Shown piece by piece: positions 43,944 through 52,087 of a stretch of 64,000 nt of DNA. Both the position numbers and the translations under genes were made by a program. The stretch comes from Octadecabacter temperatus. Lineage in GTDB: Bacteria; Pseudomonadota; Alphaproteobacteria; Rhodobacterales; Rhodobacteraceae. Every line of letters starts with the position of its first letter. Position 1 is the first letter of the stretch. The stretch lies in NCBI RefSeq assembly GCF_001187845.1, contig NZ_CP012160.1, forward strand, positions 2,046,001-2,110,000, given 5' to 3'. The notes below the pieces were generated by a model, which was given only the letters and a program-made list of their open reading frames with translations, had not been told where the DNA came from and made no database searches.

Positions 43944-45266
43944 ATGGGCCTTACAATTCTTATGCTCGTCTTTGGCGTTGGCGTCGTTATCGGCATGCCT
44001 GTCGCCTTTGCGATGGGTATCGCTGCAGCGTCCGCCTTCTGGTACGAAGGCTTCCCGATGCTCATCACCTTCCAGCGTGCGACAGCTGGTGTGTCTGTTT
44101 TCTCCCTTCTCGCCATTCCATTCTTCGTATTGGCTGGTGAGATCATGCTGCACGGCGGTATCGCCGTGCGGCTCGTAAAACTCGCCTCCGCGCTTGTCGG
44201 TCACCTCAAGGGTGGTCTCGCGATGGTGAATATCTTCTCGTCCATGTTGTTTGGCGGGATTTCTGGTTCAGCGGTTGCTGACATTTCAGCGCTGGGTTCG
44301 ATCCTTGTGCCGGTTATGAAAGAGCGCGGCTATCGCCCTGACTTTGCGGTGAACGTCACGGTGACGTCATCTATCGCCGGCATCGTCATTCCACCGAGCC
44401 ACAACATGATCATCTTCGCTGTGGCGGCTGGTGGCGGGATCTCGGTGTCCAAGCTGTTCCTCGCAGGGGTTATCCCCGGCATGATCATGTGCGTCAGCCT
44501 TGCGATTGCAGCCTACGCTATGTCGGTCAAGCACAACTACCCGTCCGAGCCCTTCCCCGGATGGAAAGAAGTTGGCCGCAGTGCCGGTGACGCGATCCCA
44601 GGTTTCTTGACGGCTGTCATCATCGTTGGTGGTACATTGTCGGGTATCTTCACAGTAACAGAATCCGGTGCATTCGGCGCGATCTACGCGATCCTGCTTA
44701 CCACGTTCTTCTACCGCAGCCTGACATGGGAATCCTTCAAGACCGCCATTGTCGGGACTGTACGGACAACGTCGATGGTGATGATCCTTATCGCATTCGC
44801 CAGCTCGTTCGCATATCTTCTTGCGCTTTACCAAGTGCCTGCAACTCTCAGCAACGCACTCGTAACGATCTCTGACAACCCGATCATGATCCTGTTGATG
44901 ATCAACGTGATCCTGCTGATCCTCGGTATGATCATGGACATGGCAGCACTGATCCTGATCTGTACGCCGATCTTCCTGCCAATCGCCAAGGGACTTGGCA
45001 TGGACCCAACCCAGTTCGGTATCATGATGCTGATGAACCTTGGTTTGGGGCTGTGTACGCCACCAGTCGGGACCTGCCTGTTCGTTGGGTGCGCCGTCGG
45101 TAAGATCAAGATCGAGGAAGCGCTTAAGTCGATCTGGCCGTTCTATCTGGCTATTCTCGGTGCGTTGATCCTTGTTACCTATGTGCCTGCGGTTTCGCTC
45201 TGGCTCCCATCGGTAGACTTCTCGGTCGTATGGCTTTGGATTTCGAACTTGGTGCCGTTCATCTAA
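43944..45266 (+). CDS. dctM: TRAP transporter large permease (DctM family)
   Basis: The 440-residue protein has about twelve membrane segments and the conserved DctM sequences VFSLLAIPFFVLAGEIMLHGGIA, FGGISGSAVADISALGSILVPVM, and NLGLGLCTPPVGTCLFVGCAVGK. It is the sodium-coupled translocation subunit of the TRAP importer. A strong terminator closes the operon at 45294. Confidence 0.95.
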   Translation: MGLTILMLVFGVGVVIGMPVAFAMGIAAASAFWYEGFPMLITFQRATAGVSVFSLLAIPFFVLAGEIMLHGGIAVRLVKLASALVGHLKGGLAMVNIFSSMLFGGISGSAVADISALGSILVPVMKERGYRPDFAVNVTVTSSIAGIVIPPSHNMIIFAVAAGGGISVSKLFLAGVIPGMIMCVSLAIAAYAMSVKHNYPSEPFPGWKEVGRSAGDAIPGFLTAVIIVGGTLSGIFTVTESGAFGAIYAILLTTFFYRSLTWESFKTAIVGTVRTTSMVMILIAFASSFAYLLALYQVPATLSNALVTISDNPIMILLMINVILLILGMIMDMAALILICTPIFLPIAKGLGMDPTQFGIMMLMNLGLGLCTPPVGTCLFVGCAVGKIKIEEALKSIWPFYLAILGALILVTYVPAVSLWLPSVDFSVVWLWISNLVPFI

Positions 45267-45293
45267 GAGAGCAGCATCACGGTTAACAAAAAG

Positions 45294-45330
45294 ACGGCCC
45301 CGCAGTTTTCTGCGGGGCCGTTTGCTTTTC
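45294..45330 (+). terminator. Intrinsic terminator of the TRAP operon
   Basis: A perfect 12-bp stem of ACGGCCCCGCAG (45294-45305) and CTGCGGGGCCGT (45310-45321) closes a TTTT loop and is followed by TTGCTTTT. It also lies downstream of the convergent DUF1513 gene and may serve both. Confidence 0.92.
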
Positions 45331-45357
45331 TAGTCTGCCGCCTGAGCTGTGTTCACG

Positions 45358-46419
45358 TTACACGTTACCAACCGCCACAAGATGATTGTCCCAAGACAGG
45401 TCATGGGATGACAGCAATGACGCGTCGCCTGCCAATTGGTAGACCTGCCCTGCCCCGTTCGTCAGAACCATATCGCGCCCTAACGCAGATACGCCGCAAA
45501 CATCACGGTTCGACATCCGTTCAAGTATCGCGCCGCTTGCGGCCTCAAAAATCTGCGCTTCGCCGGCCCGCGGCGATGTGATCGCGACCCGCGAACCATC
45601 CCCAGAAAACGCGACGCTACCCACGTAGCCTTCAACCTCAACCCCGTCGCCCATGTATTGCATTGGACCATTGCGGGAGTGCGTGGCAACCAAGGGCGGC
45701 GACGTCGCCATATCCCCCTGCCATTGCATCCCAACGGCAACCAGCCCATCTGCACGCACGCTGAGATGCCGGATACTGGCCAGATGATCATCTGGTTCGA
45801 TTTGCTCAATCAACCGCCCGTCGAATTCCAAGTAGCTTAGGTTTGGGCGCATCGTTGGAATGTTTAGCTTTTCACGCCCCGACGCCGGATGGGTATCAAT
45901 CCCGCCATTGGCGACAACAAGGGTTCCGTCTGGCATCAGGCGCAAATCATGGGGACCGACCCCGTTTGATGGCATCTCGGTGACGCGCACATAACCATGG
46001 CGTGCGTCCCAAACGCCAATACGGCCTTGGCCCAGTTCATAATCGTTCTCTGTGGTGAATAACAAATCACCCGTGGCATCAAACGTACCGTGGCCATAAA
46101 AATGTCGCCCCGACGGGCTGTTCAGGCGCGCAATGACATCGCCACTTTGGCAATCAAGCACCACTGCATAGGTCCCTGGCCTGCGGGCGAATGCCACGGC
46201 GTGAGGGCGTGTTGGATGCGCTGCAGCAGCGTGTCCGCGTGTGGGCAGTGGAATGCGAAACCGCTCCGCCCCCTGCCCGTCTAGCCCCACCAGCACATAT
46301 GCGCCGTCAGGCGTGCGCGCTGCCGACAGGAACGACGGATTGCCCGCGTCGGCCCATGTCGCAGCGGGCGCAATTCCACTTGCGATCAGCCCAGCTAGAA
46401 ATCCACGACGGGTCGCCAT
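45358..46419 (-). CDS. DUF1513 domain-containing protein (Tat-exported)
   Basis: The ATG at 46419 shares its A with the stop of the upstream imelysin gene (TGATG), so I prefer it to a TTG one codon earlier. The 353-residue protein opens with a twin-arginine signal, ATRRGFLAGLIASG, cleaved near AATWA. The rest is a beta-propeller-like sequence of repeated strands (VAVANGG, FSGDGSRVAITSP). DUF1513 proteins commonly follow imelysin and DUF1111 genes, and this cluster is thought to act in periplasmic iron handling, but their exact role is not established. Confidence 0.87.
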   Translation of the reverse strand: MATRRGFLAGLIASGIAPAATWADAGNPSFLSAARTPDGAYVLVGLDGQGAERFRIPLPTRGHAAAAHPTRPHAVAFARRPGTYAVVLDCQSGDVIARLNSPSGRHFYGHGTFDATGDLLFTTENDYELGQGRIGVWDARHGYVRVTEMPSNGVGPHDLRLMPDGTLVVANGGIDTHPASGREKLNIPTMRPNLSYLEFDGRLIEQIEPDDHLASIRHLSVRADGLVAVGMQWQGDMATSPPLVATHSRNGPMQYMGDGVEVEGYVGSVAFSGDGSRVAITSPRAGEAQIFEAASGAILERMSNRDVCGVSALGRDMVLTNGAGQVYQLAGDASLLSSHDLSWDNHLVAVGNV

Positions 46420-47372
46420 CAATCACCGTCCAGCGAATTGAAGCCCTCGATCACGCCCAGCTCCGGCCCAAGCTCCTCGCCCAAGAAAACGCGCACCTCA
46501 GCAATCCGTTGTTGCAGTGCCTCGACCTTAAAGCGATCCCCAGCATTCGCCACGAGGCTCAAATCTGCGCTGCCCTCGAGCGTAGAGATTGAGCCAACTT
46601 GCGCTTGCACCGCTTCAAACTTCTCTTGAAGCGCGGCAGCAAGCGCATCGCCGGACAGGATCAGAGAAAGCTCTTCAAGGCTGGAAAGCGACACCGAAAT
46701 ATTCGCCAATGACCGGCCCGATCGCCGCATTTCCGCACGTGTCGGTCGCGGACGGTCGAACGTTCCAAGGGGCCTGCCCAAACGCATATCAGCGGTGAAA
46801 TCCAGACCCGTCGTCAGCGATTTGTAAAGTTCCTGAAGGGCCTCGGTATCATCACGATACGTGTCATTTCCGGTCTGACGCATCAGGTCCACGTAGCGAT
46901 CTTGCCAATCGGTTTCGATCGCTAGCGCCGTTTCAAACGCATCATCTGCTAGGGCAGCGATCAGTTCACATCGCCCCACCGCATTCGCAAACGCCGGATC
47001 AAACAGCAAGAATTCCATCGCATAAAACCCGCGCCCCGCAACGGAGGCATCGACGATCGCGGGCGCGTCATCGGCCAAAAGGCCTCGTAACGCCGTGGGC
47101 GTAGACCCACGTGGATCAGGCCAGAACGCGAGTGAAAACGCACGACTATCTGCTTCGGTCGGGCCAAATCGCAAATGAGAAACTGCGATCCACGCGGCGG
47201 CGGCATCGTTCCATTCATCTTCAACTGAACAGGTCTGCGCATTCGCTAGGGCTTCACTCGCTTCCGTCAACGCAGCAAACTTGGGCAAGATGTGATCGTC
47301 CAGTGCGGCATCAATACGCGGGTCAGCAATGGCAAGCGTTGGCGCGAAAAGCAGGGCTACGACATACTTCAT
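46419..47372 (-). CDS. Imelysin family protein, short form lacking the GxHxxE His
   Basis: The 317-residue protein has a signal peptide (MKYVVALLFAPTLAIA) and helical imelysin/peptidase M75-like sequence, including WNDAAAAWIAVSHLRFGP near 54-71. At the place of the imelysin GxHxxE motif it reads GFYAME at 115-120, so the His is replaced by Tyr. It is therefore unlikely to bind metal in the same way as the 419-residue paralogue two genes upstream. It lies directly after the DUF1111 gene and overlaps the DUF1513 gene. The probable location is the periplasm. Confidence 0.86.
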   Translation of the reverse strand: MKYVVALLFAPTLAIADPRIDAALDDHILPKFAALTEASEALANAQTCSVEDEWNDAAAAWIAVSHLRFGPTEADSRAFSLAFWPDPRGSTPTALRGLLADDAPAIVDASVAGRGFYAMEFLLFDPAFANAVGRCELIAALADDAFETALAIETDWQDRYVDLMRQTGNDTYRDDTEALQELYKSLTTGLDFTADMRLGRPLGTFDRPRPTRAEMRRSGRSLANISVSLSSLEELSLILSGDALAAALQEKFEAVQAQVGSISTLEGSADLSLVANAGDRFKVEALQQRIAEVRVFLGEELGPELGVIEGFNSLDGD

Positions 47373-48905
47373 TTACAAGCTCTCCAAAAAACCAATCAAC
47401 GCGGCGCGGTCTTCTGGCGGTAGATCAACAACGCGGTCCCGCGCAGCTTGCGCTTCTCCGCCATGCCACAACACGGCTTCCAACAGGTTGCGCGCACGTC
47501 CGTCATGCAAAAACTGGGTATGCCCCGAGACCTGCTCGGTCAACCCGATCCCCCATAAAGGTGGCGTGCGCCATTCCCGGCCATTGGCAATCGCTTCTGG
47601 GCGGTTATCGGCCAACCCATCGCCCATGTCGTGCAACAGCATATCGGTGTAGGGCCAAATGAGCTGGAAGCTTTGCTCAACCTGATCTTCCAGTCGATGC
47701 GTCACGAACGATGGCTGGTGACACCCGACACACCCGATATCGTTAAAAACCTCTTTGCCGCGCAACACATCATCACTGCCTGCATCGCGCCGCGCGGGCA
47801 CACCAAGGTTGCGGCTATAGAACGTCACGAGGTCAAGGATTTCTTGATCGACTTCAAACACCCGCGCATCCCCGTCGCCGTGCGGTGCGTTGATGCAGTC
47901 CGTCTGCAAGTTGGTACATTCGCCTGCACCGTTGGGATGTAGCGGGTTGGATATTCCGATGTCACCTGCAAAGGCCGCAGCGGATTGTTCCAGAATTGAT
48001 GGCGAACCTGCTTTTAATCCAAAGCGGCCCAACATTGGCCGATCATAGACTTGCGACCAGACGATATTAGGACGGCCAGAAATGCCGTCACTGTCCGCGT
48101 CATCCGGATCAGCAAGAGCAAGGATATCTGCTGCAGGAATTGCCTCAAGCAAGCCAAGCCCAATCATCTGCGGGGCAATCCGTGGAGACAACATCGCGCC
48201 GTCAGCCAAGGGGCCATATCCAAGATCGGCGGCCGTATAGGTCGGGGCGCGTAAATTTGCGGTTTCGCCGCCCGCCAAAGCCACTTGGATTTCTTCATAG
48301 GAAATCTCAAGTCGGTATTCGGCAGCAAGGCCTGCCAATGAAAAGTCTTGCAACTGCGAACCGTAGATCGGGTCACCCTGCGTCGCGTGATATCCGTCGA
48401 TTGCATAGGGCGCGTCCACAGATGGCACCGAAACCCGTAAGAACATGGAAATAGCCGTATCATCTTCGCCTTCGGGGGCATGCCCGCGACCGTCTTTGAT
48501 GTGGCAGCGCTGGCAGGATCGCGCATTGAACAGCGGGCCAAGCCCGTCTGACGCCAATGTTGAGGACGGTGAGGACACCCAGATTTTACGGAACAAACCG
48601 TTACCGACCTTAAACAACAACTCATCCTCAAACGTGATGTTGCCAGACGGCATGCTGAACGCGTTTGCATCTGACGTTACACGAACTGTCGCGGCACCTG
48701 CTGGACGTTCCTCAAACTGTTGGGGCACGCTGAAATCAGTGCTTAGGGCTGTAACGTTCGCAATACGTGCCTGTTCATCTTGCGTTCGCGCAACAACGTT
48801 TAGATGCGGATCACCCGAGATGAGCGCATAACGATCCAGTTCCGCCACGGCAAACGGGGTGGTCAGGAGCAAAATCATAGCCGCAAAGATGAAACGCGTA
48901 TTCAT
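47373..48905 (-). CDS. Di-heme DUF1111 (thiol oxidoreductase-like) protein
   Basis: The start is taken at the ATG at 48905, which gives a clear signal peptide (MNTRFIFAAMILLLTTPFAVA). A frame back to 48959 would cross an intercistronic stem-loop. The roughly 510-residue protein has two c-type heme sites, CQRCH near 136-140 and CVGCH near 393-397, as in DUF1111 proteins related to bacterial di-heme peroxidases. It is probably periplasmic. Next to imelysins it likely takes part in redox handling of iron, as proposed for such clusters, though the electron donor and substrate are unknown. Confidence 0.88.
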   Translation of the reverse strand: MNTRFIFAAMILLLTTPFAVAELDRYALISGDPHLNVVARTQDEQARIANVTALSTDFSVPQQFEERPAGAATVRVTSDANAFSMPSGNITFEDELLFKVGNGLFRKIWVSSPSSTLASDGLGPLFNARSCQRCHIKDGRGHAPEGEDDTAISMFLRVSVPSVDAPYAIDGYHATQGDPIYGSQLQDFSLAGLAAEYRLEISYEEIQVALAGGETANLRAPTYTAADLGYGPLADGAMLSPRIAPQMIGLGLLEAIPAADILALADPDDADSDGISGRPNIVWSQVYDRPMLGRFGLKAGSPSILEQSAAAFAGDIGISNPLHPNGAGECTNLQTDCINAPHGDGDARVFEVDQEILDLVTFYSRNLGVPARRDAGSDDVLRGKEVFNDIGCVGCHQPSFVTHRLEDQVEQSFQLIWPYTDMLLHDMGDGLADNRPEAIANGREWRTPPLWGIGLTEQVSGHTQFLHDGRARNLLEAVLWHGGEAQAARDRVVDLPPEDRAALIGFLESL

Positions 48906-48930
48906 AGGTATTGGTATCCGAATAAGAAAC

Positions 48931-48962
48931 GGCATGCGCTGCGAGATCCCGCGGCGCATGCC
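48931..48962 (-). repeat. Intercistronic stem-loop between imelysin and DUF1111 genes
   Basis: GGCATGCGC (48931-48939) and GCGCATGCC (48954-48962) form a perfect 9-bp inverted repeat with a 14-base loop in the gap after the first imelysin gene. It may protect or partly terminate the upstream imelysin transcript, and it supports starting the DUF1111 gene at 48905. Confidence 0.55.
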
Positions 48963-48980
48963 ATATTTGGTGATGGCGCT

Positions 48981-50240
48981 CTATTGGAAAACGGCATCCG
49001 GGTCGTCAAGGCTGTCGGAACCCTCAATCGCGACGTCCCCAACCGCGAGAGCACCAACAATCCGTTCAATGCTACGCGTCTGATCGATAAACGCGTTCAC
49101 ACCACCCATCACCAAATCTTCGCCAGCCGCGTTGCCCGCTTCAAGCATCTGGTCGTAAGCAAAGCCAGCTTCTGCCGCATGCTTAATGTCGCCCAGCTCG
49201 CGCATCGTTGCGGACAGCTTGGTGCGCATTTCGACATCCAGTTCGCCATTCGTTTCAGCAACGAGCTCCGCGAGGGACGCACCAGAAACGACTGAACCGT
49301 CGATCCGTGTGTAGCTGCCAAGGTAGACGTTCTGCACACCCAATCCGTCATAGTAGTGATCGTTGTGAGTGTTGTCGGCAAAGCAAGAATGCTCTTCTTC
49401 TGGGTCGTTCAGCATGACGCCAAGACGCATGCGTTCACCGGCCACTTCACCGTAAGACAAAGATCCCATTCCAGTCAGCATTGCGGACAGACCAGCTGTT
49501 TCGTCAGCCAGCACTTCAACGCGCGCGTCGCCCTCAACGCCCCATTGCGCCGTCATCCATTCAAGATCAGACACCAACAGATCAGTCGCCGCCTTCAGGT
49601 AGTCAGCACGACGATCACAATTGCCGTTCGTGCAGTCTTCACCGGAGGCATAATCTGTCCATGCGCGGTTGCCAGCACCAGTGCCGTGGCCGTTCAAATC
49701 TTGGCCCCACAACAGGAACTCGATTGCGTGGTAGCCCGTCGCAACGTTTGCTTCTACGCCATCTGCTTCGTGCAGCTGACCTTCAAGGAACGCAGGTGTG
49801 ATCTCGTATGCGTCGATTTCTTCACCGGACAATGTGAACGACGGGTTCGCGATGACGTTTAGTGCTGCGAATTCGTTCTCATCGGACGGTCCACCATAGG
49901 ATGCGTCAACGTAATCGATCAAACCTTCGTCCAGCGGCCAAGCGTTCACCTTGCCTTCCCAGTCGTCAACGATCGCGTTGCCGAAACGGTAAACTTCAGT
50001 CTGCTGATATGGAACACGGGCCGCAAACCAAGCGGCCTTCGCAGCTTGCAAGTTGCCTTCTGACGGGTCCGCAATCAACGCATCGACTGCCGTTTGCAGC
50101 GCTTGGGCCGTTATAAGGCTGTCTTGATATTTCGCTTCAGCGATGTTGGCGTAGTTCGTCAAAACCTCAGATGCATTAACGTCGGCGAATGCCATAGGAG
50201 CAGCGAACGACAGTGCCGTGGAAAGTAGGATCTTCTTCAT
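48981..50240 (-). CDS. Imelysin family protein (IrpA-like)
   Basis: The 419-residue protein has a signal peptide (MKKILLSTALSFAAPMAFA), then two helical repeats. The conserved GYHAIE (GxHxxE) at 169-174, followed by FLLWGQD, is the defining imelysin motif, thought to bind metal. The family was first described as iron-regulated protein A and an insulin-cleaving outer-membrane protein; a role in iron uptake is generally assumed. The gene lies 9 bp after the Cys-rich hypothetical gene. Codon choice suggests good expression. Confidence 0.92.
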   Translation of the reverse strand: MKKILLSTALSFAAPMAFADVNASEVLTNYANIAEAKYQDSLITAQALQTAVDALIADPSEGNLQAAKAAWFAARVPYQQTEVYRFGNAIVDDWEGKVNAWPLDEGLIDYVDASYGGPSDENEFAALNVIANPSFTLSGEEIDAYEITPAFLEGQLHEADGVEANVATGYHAIEFLLWGQDLNGHGTGAGNRAWTDYASGEDCTNGNCDRRADYLKAATDLLVSDLEWMTAQWGVEGDARVEVLADETAGLSAMLTGMGSLSYGEVAGERMRLGVMLNDPEEEHSCFADNTHNDHYYDGLGVQNVYLGSYTRIDGSVVSGASLAELVAETNGELDVEMRTKLSATMRELGDIKHAAEAGFAYDQMLEAGNAAGEDLVMGGVNAFIDQTRSIERIVGALAVGDVAIEGSDSLDDPDAVFQ

Positions 50241-50249
50241 GGTGTTCCC

Positions 50250-50744
50250 TTAGTGGATTGTTTTTGAAGTTGGGTTGCTCTCAAACGCAACGCGGGTCGC
50301 GTCGCGTGGTAATTCCGCCAATGCCATCCGCCGCAGCGCCAACCCAAACGTCTGGGCGAGCGCAGCCATGGGCAGGCACAAATCGGGTGTGACGATTAGA
50401 CTGGCAATCAAGGCTGCGTCTTCGCGTTTGCACTCGGACGCATAGCCGATGAAATTCGCGATACAGCTTTCATCCGCACCAAGGCATTTGCAATTAATGT
50501 CATGGCGCATAAGCGGGCGTCGGCCATGTCGCACGCACAGATCAAAAATCTGGGCCAAAGCGCTGGCCGCCTCGAACCCGTGCTTTTCGCCAAGAACGCG
50601 GTGGAGGTCGGCCTTGGTTTGCCGTTGCCCGTCGATCCCTTGCGACCACAGCCGCCAGTAGATAACCGCCGCTGCTTCGACTGCGTCTAGCTCGCCCAGA
50701 TGACCGACTGGCGCGCCGCCTCGTGATATGGTTTCGTGTTTCAT
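50250..50744 (-). CDS. Conserved hypothetical protein, Cys-rich, iron-operon leader
   Basis: I start at the ATG at 50744, because the frame upstream to 50924 crosses the promoter region. The 164-residue protein is cytoplasmic by sequence (no signal or membrane segment) and has clustered Cys and His residues in LCVRHGRRPLMRHDINCKCLGADESC near 82-107, plus another Cys near 116. That pattern could bind a metal or Fe-S cluster. I do not recognise a named family. It is the first gene of the imelysin operon, and a TGA-N9-TCA box lies 11 bp upstream of its start, which suggests iron-responsive expression. Confidence 0.75.
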   Translation of the reverse strand: MKHETISRGGAPVGHLGELDAVEAAAVIYWRLWSQGIDGQRQTKADLHRVLGEKHGFEAASALAQIFDLCVRHGRRPLMRHDINCKCLGADESCIANFIGYASECKREDAALIASLIVTPDLCLPMAALAQTFGLALRRMALAELPRDATRVAFESNPTSKTIH

Positions 50745-50754
50745 ACTGAGTACC

Positions 50755-50769
50755 TGACAAAAATAGTCA
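50755..50769. promoter_or_regulatory. Iron-responsive (RirA/IRO-type) TGA-N9-TCA box
   Basis: TGACAAAAATAGTCA has TGA and TCA separated by nine bases, the form of the IRO motif bound by RirA in alphaproteobacteria. It is also symmetric as TGAC/GTCA. It is placed at the promoter of the imelysin operon. Six fixed bases can occur by chance, so position is the main support. Confidence 0.5.
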
Positions 50770-50901
50770 GAACTGTAAACCCTATAAAAATACTCAGGTA
50801 TAATTGAACAAAGCAGCCTCCAACCAACACCATGGCCAACAGACCTGACAGAATCACCCAATCCTGCGCATTTCACAGCGTACAATTTACAAACGTTGTG
50901 A

Positions 50902-50925
50902 TTTGTTACTTTATAAAATAACAAA
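50902..50925. promoter_or_regulatory. Palindromic operator upstream of Fur-family regulator
   Basis: A 24-bp near-perfect palindrome has the arms TTTGTTA (50902-50908) and TAACAAA (50919-50925) around the symmetric core TTTATAAA, with a single mismatched pair. It lies 27 bp before the regulator start and probably is an operator for that protein or for the second Zur-like regulator. Confidence 0.65.
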
Positions 50926-50952
50926 CTACTGACACCGATGGAGATAGATCAA

Positions 50953-51339
50953 ATGCGCAAACAAGCAGCCGTTCGGCAGTCTGACGTTCTCAACATCCTG
51001 AACGATCAAGACAAACCCATGACAGCCTATGCCATTCTGGATCGCCTAAAGCGCGAAGAGCCTGATCTTGCGGCCCCAACAATTTACCGCGCACTGGCCG
51101 CCCTTACCGACCAAGGACGCGCGCACAAACTTGAGTCCACCAAGTCATTCGTGCCGTGTCGATGCGACCACCATTCTGCGGTTCCTGTCCTCGCCATCTG
51201 CGAAGATTGTGGAACCGTTGAAGAGCACGACAGCTCGCCCCTGCTAGCTGAGCTATCCGCAATCTCAAGCAAATCCAAATTCACAGCCACGCGCCATATC
51301 GTTGAAATGCACGGGCTGTGTGACGAATGTTCTGCCTAA
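50953..51339 (+). CDS. Fur-family transcriptional regulator, Zur-like
   Basis: The ATG at 50953 has GGAG 9 bases upstream and is preferred over the ATG at 50938. The 128-residue protein has a winged helix (about 5-75: VRQSDVLNILNDQDKPMTAYAILDRL, APTIYRALAALTDQG), a regulatory HHS site near CRCDHHSAVPVL, and two CxxC pairs, CEDC and CDEC, that form the structural zinc site. The overall pattern resembles Zur. It heads an operon with the ZrgA-like zinc uptake genes, 28 bp upstream of zrgA. Since a second Zur is encoded at 58825, the division of labour is unclear. Confidence 0.88.
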   Translation: MRKQAAVRQSDVLNILNDQDKPMTAYAILDRLKREEPDLAAPTIYRALAALTDQGRAHKLESTKSFVPCRCDHHSAVPVLAICEDCGTVEEHDSSPLLAELSAISSKSKFTATRHIVEMHGLCDECSA

Positions 51340-51367
51340 TTTTCCCGTTTTCAACTAGGAACTCCCA

Positions 51368-52075
51368 ATGAAAATTCTATCCTACCTCGCCCTGACAACA
51401 ATCATTGCCGCACCTGCACTTGCCCAACAAACGCGCGAGTTGGACAGCCACGAGCACGGTGTCGGCCAACTCGATATCGCAATCGAAGGATCACAGATCG
51501 CAATGCAACTGCACGCCCCTGGCGCTGACATTGTTGGTTTCGAATACATCGCGGAAAGCGCAGAAGATGTTGCCAAGGTCGACGCTGCATTGGCGGTTCT
51601 GGCGCAGCCACTTGATCTTTTTGGCACACCGGACGCAGCTGAATGCACCGTTCTTGAAGCGCATGCCGAACTGGAAAGCGAAGACAGCCATGATGACCAT
51701 GATGACCATGATGACCATGATGACCATGATGACCATGATGACCATGATGACCATGATGAAGATGGTCACGAAGAAGACAACCACGCTGATCATGAAGAGC
51801 ACGAGGCCCATGACGACCACGGCGAAGACGATCATGATGAACACGACCACGATGATCACGCAGATGAAGCCGACGCAGGGTCCCACACCGAATTTCACGC
51901 GGAATACCTACTTGAATGCGGTGACATCTCGGCCCTCAGCGAGATTTCATTCGCCTACTTCGCTGTCTTCCCAAATGCTCTCGAAGTTGAAGTACAGATT
52001 GTATCAAACGCGGGCGCGACTGCATTTGAGGTTGAACGCGACTCTCCAATGTTGGACCTTAGCGATCTAAACTAA
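51368..52075 (+). CDS. zrgA: DUF2796 His/Asp-rich periplasmic zinc-binding protein (ZrgA-like)
   Basis: The 235-residue protein has a signal peptide (MKILSYLALTTIIAAPALA), an N-terminal DUF2796 part (SHEHGVGQLDIAIEG, near 27-41), an extremely His/Asp/Glu-rich middle (about 105-175, with tandem HDD units) and a C-terminal DUF2796 part (CGDISALSEISFAYF). It matches ZrgA of the Vibrio cholerae ZrgABCDE zinc uptake system, which captures periplasmic zinc. The downstream ATPase, permease and two DUF3299 genes complete the same set. The gene is tightly linked to a Zur-like regulator, supporting zinc as ligand. Confidence 0.88.
   Translation: MKILSYLALTTIIAAPALAQQTRELDSHEHGVGQLDIAIEGSQIAMQLHAPGADIVGFEYIAESAEDVAKVDAALAVLAQPLDLFGTPDAAECTVLEAHAELESEDSHDDHDDHDDHDDHDDHDDHDDHDEDGHEEDNHADHEEHEAHDDHGEDDHDEHDHDDHADEADAGSHTEFHAEYLLECGDISALSEISFAYFAVFPNALEVEVQIVSNAGATAFEVERDSPMLDLSDLN
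51689..51760 (+). repeat. 9-bp tandem repeat, 8 copies, encoding (HDD)n
   Basis: Seven identical copies of CATGATGAC, then one with a changed last base (CATGATGAA), lie inside zrgA. The unit is a multiple of three, so slippage would change the number of His-Asp-Asp metal-binding units without breaking the frame. Confidence 0.92.
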
Positions 52076-52087
52076 TCGGAGTGATCG

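Noticed and set aside
51689..51760. Tandem repeat considered as a CRISPR-like array
   Set aside because: The units are directly adjacent with no spacers and encode His-Asp-Asp in frame.
51491..51898. Hydrophobic open frame on the - strand, apparently a membrane protein
   Set aside because: It is the reverse complement of the His/Asp repeat of zrgA; the repeat creates a run of Val/Met/Ile codons.
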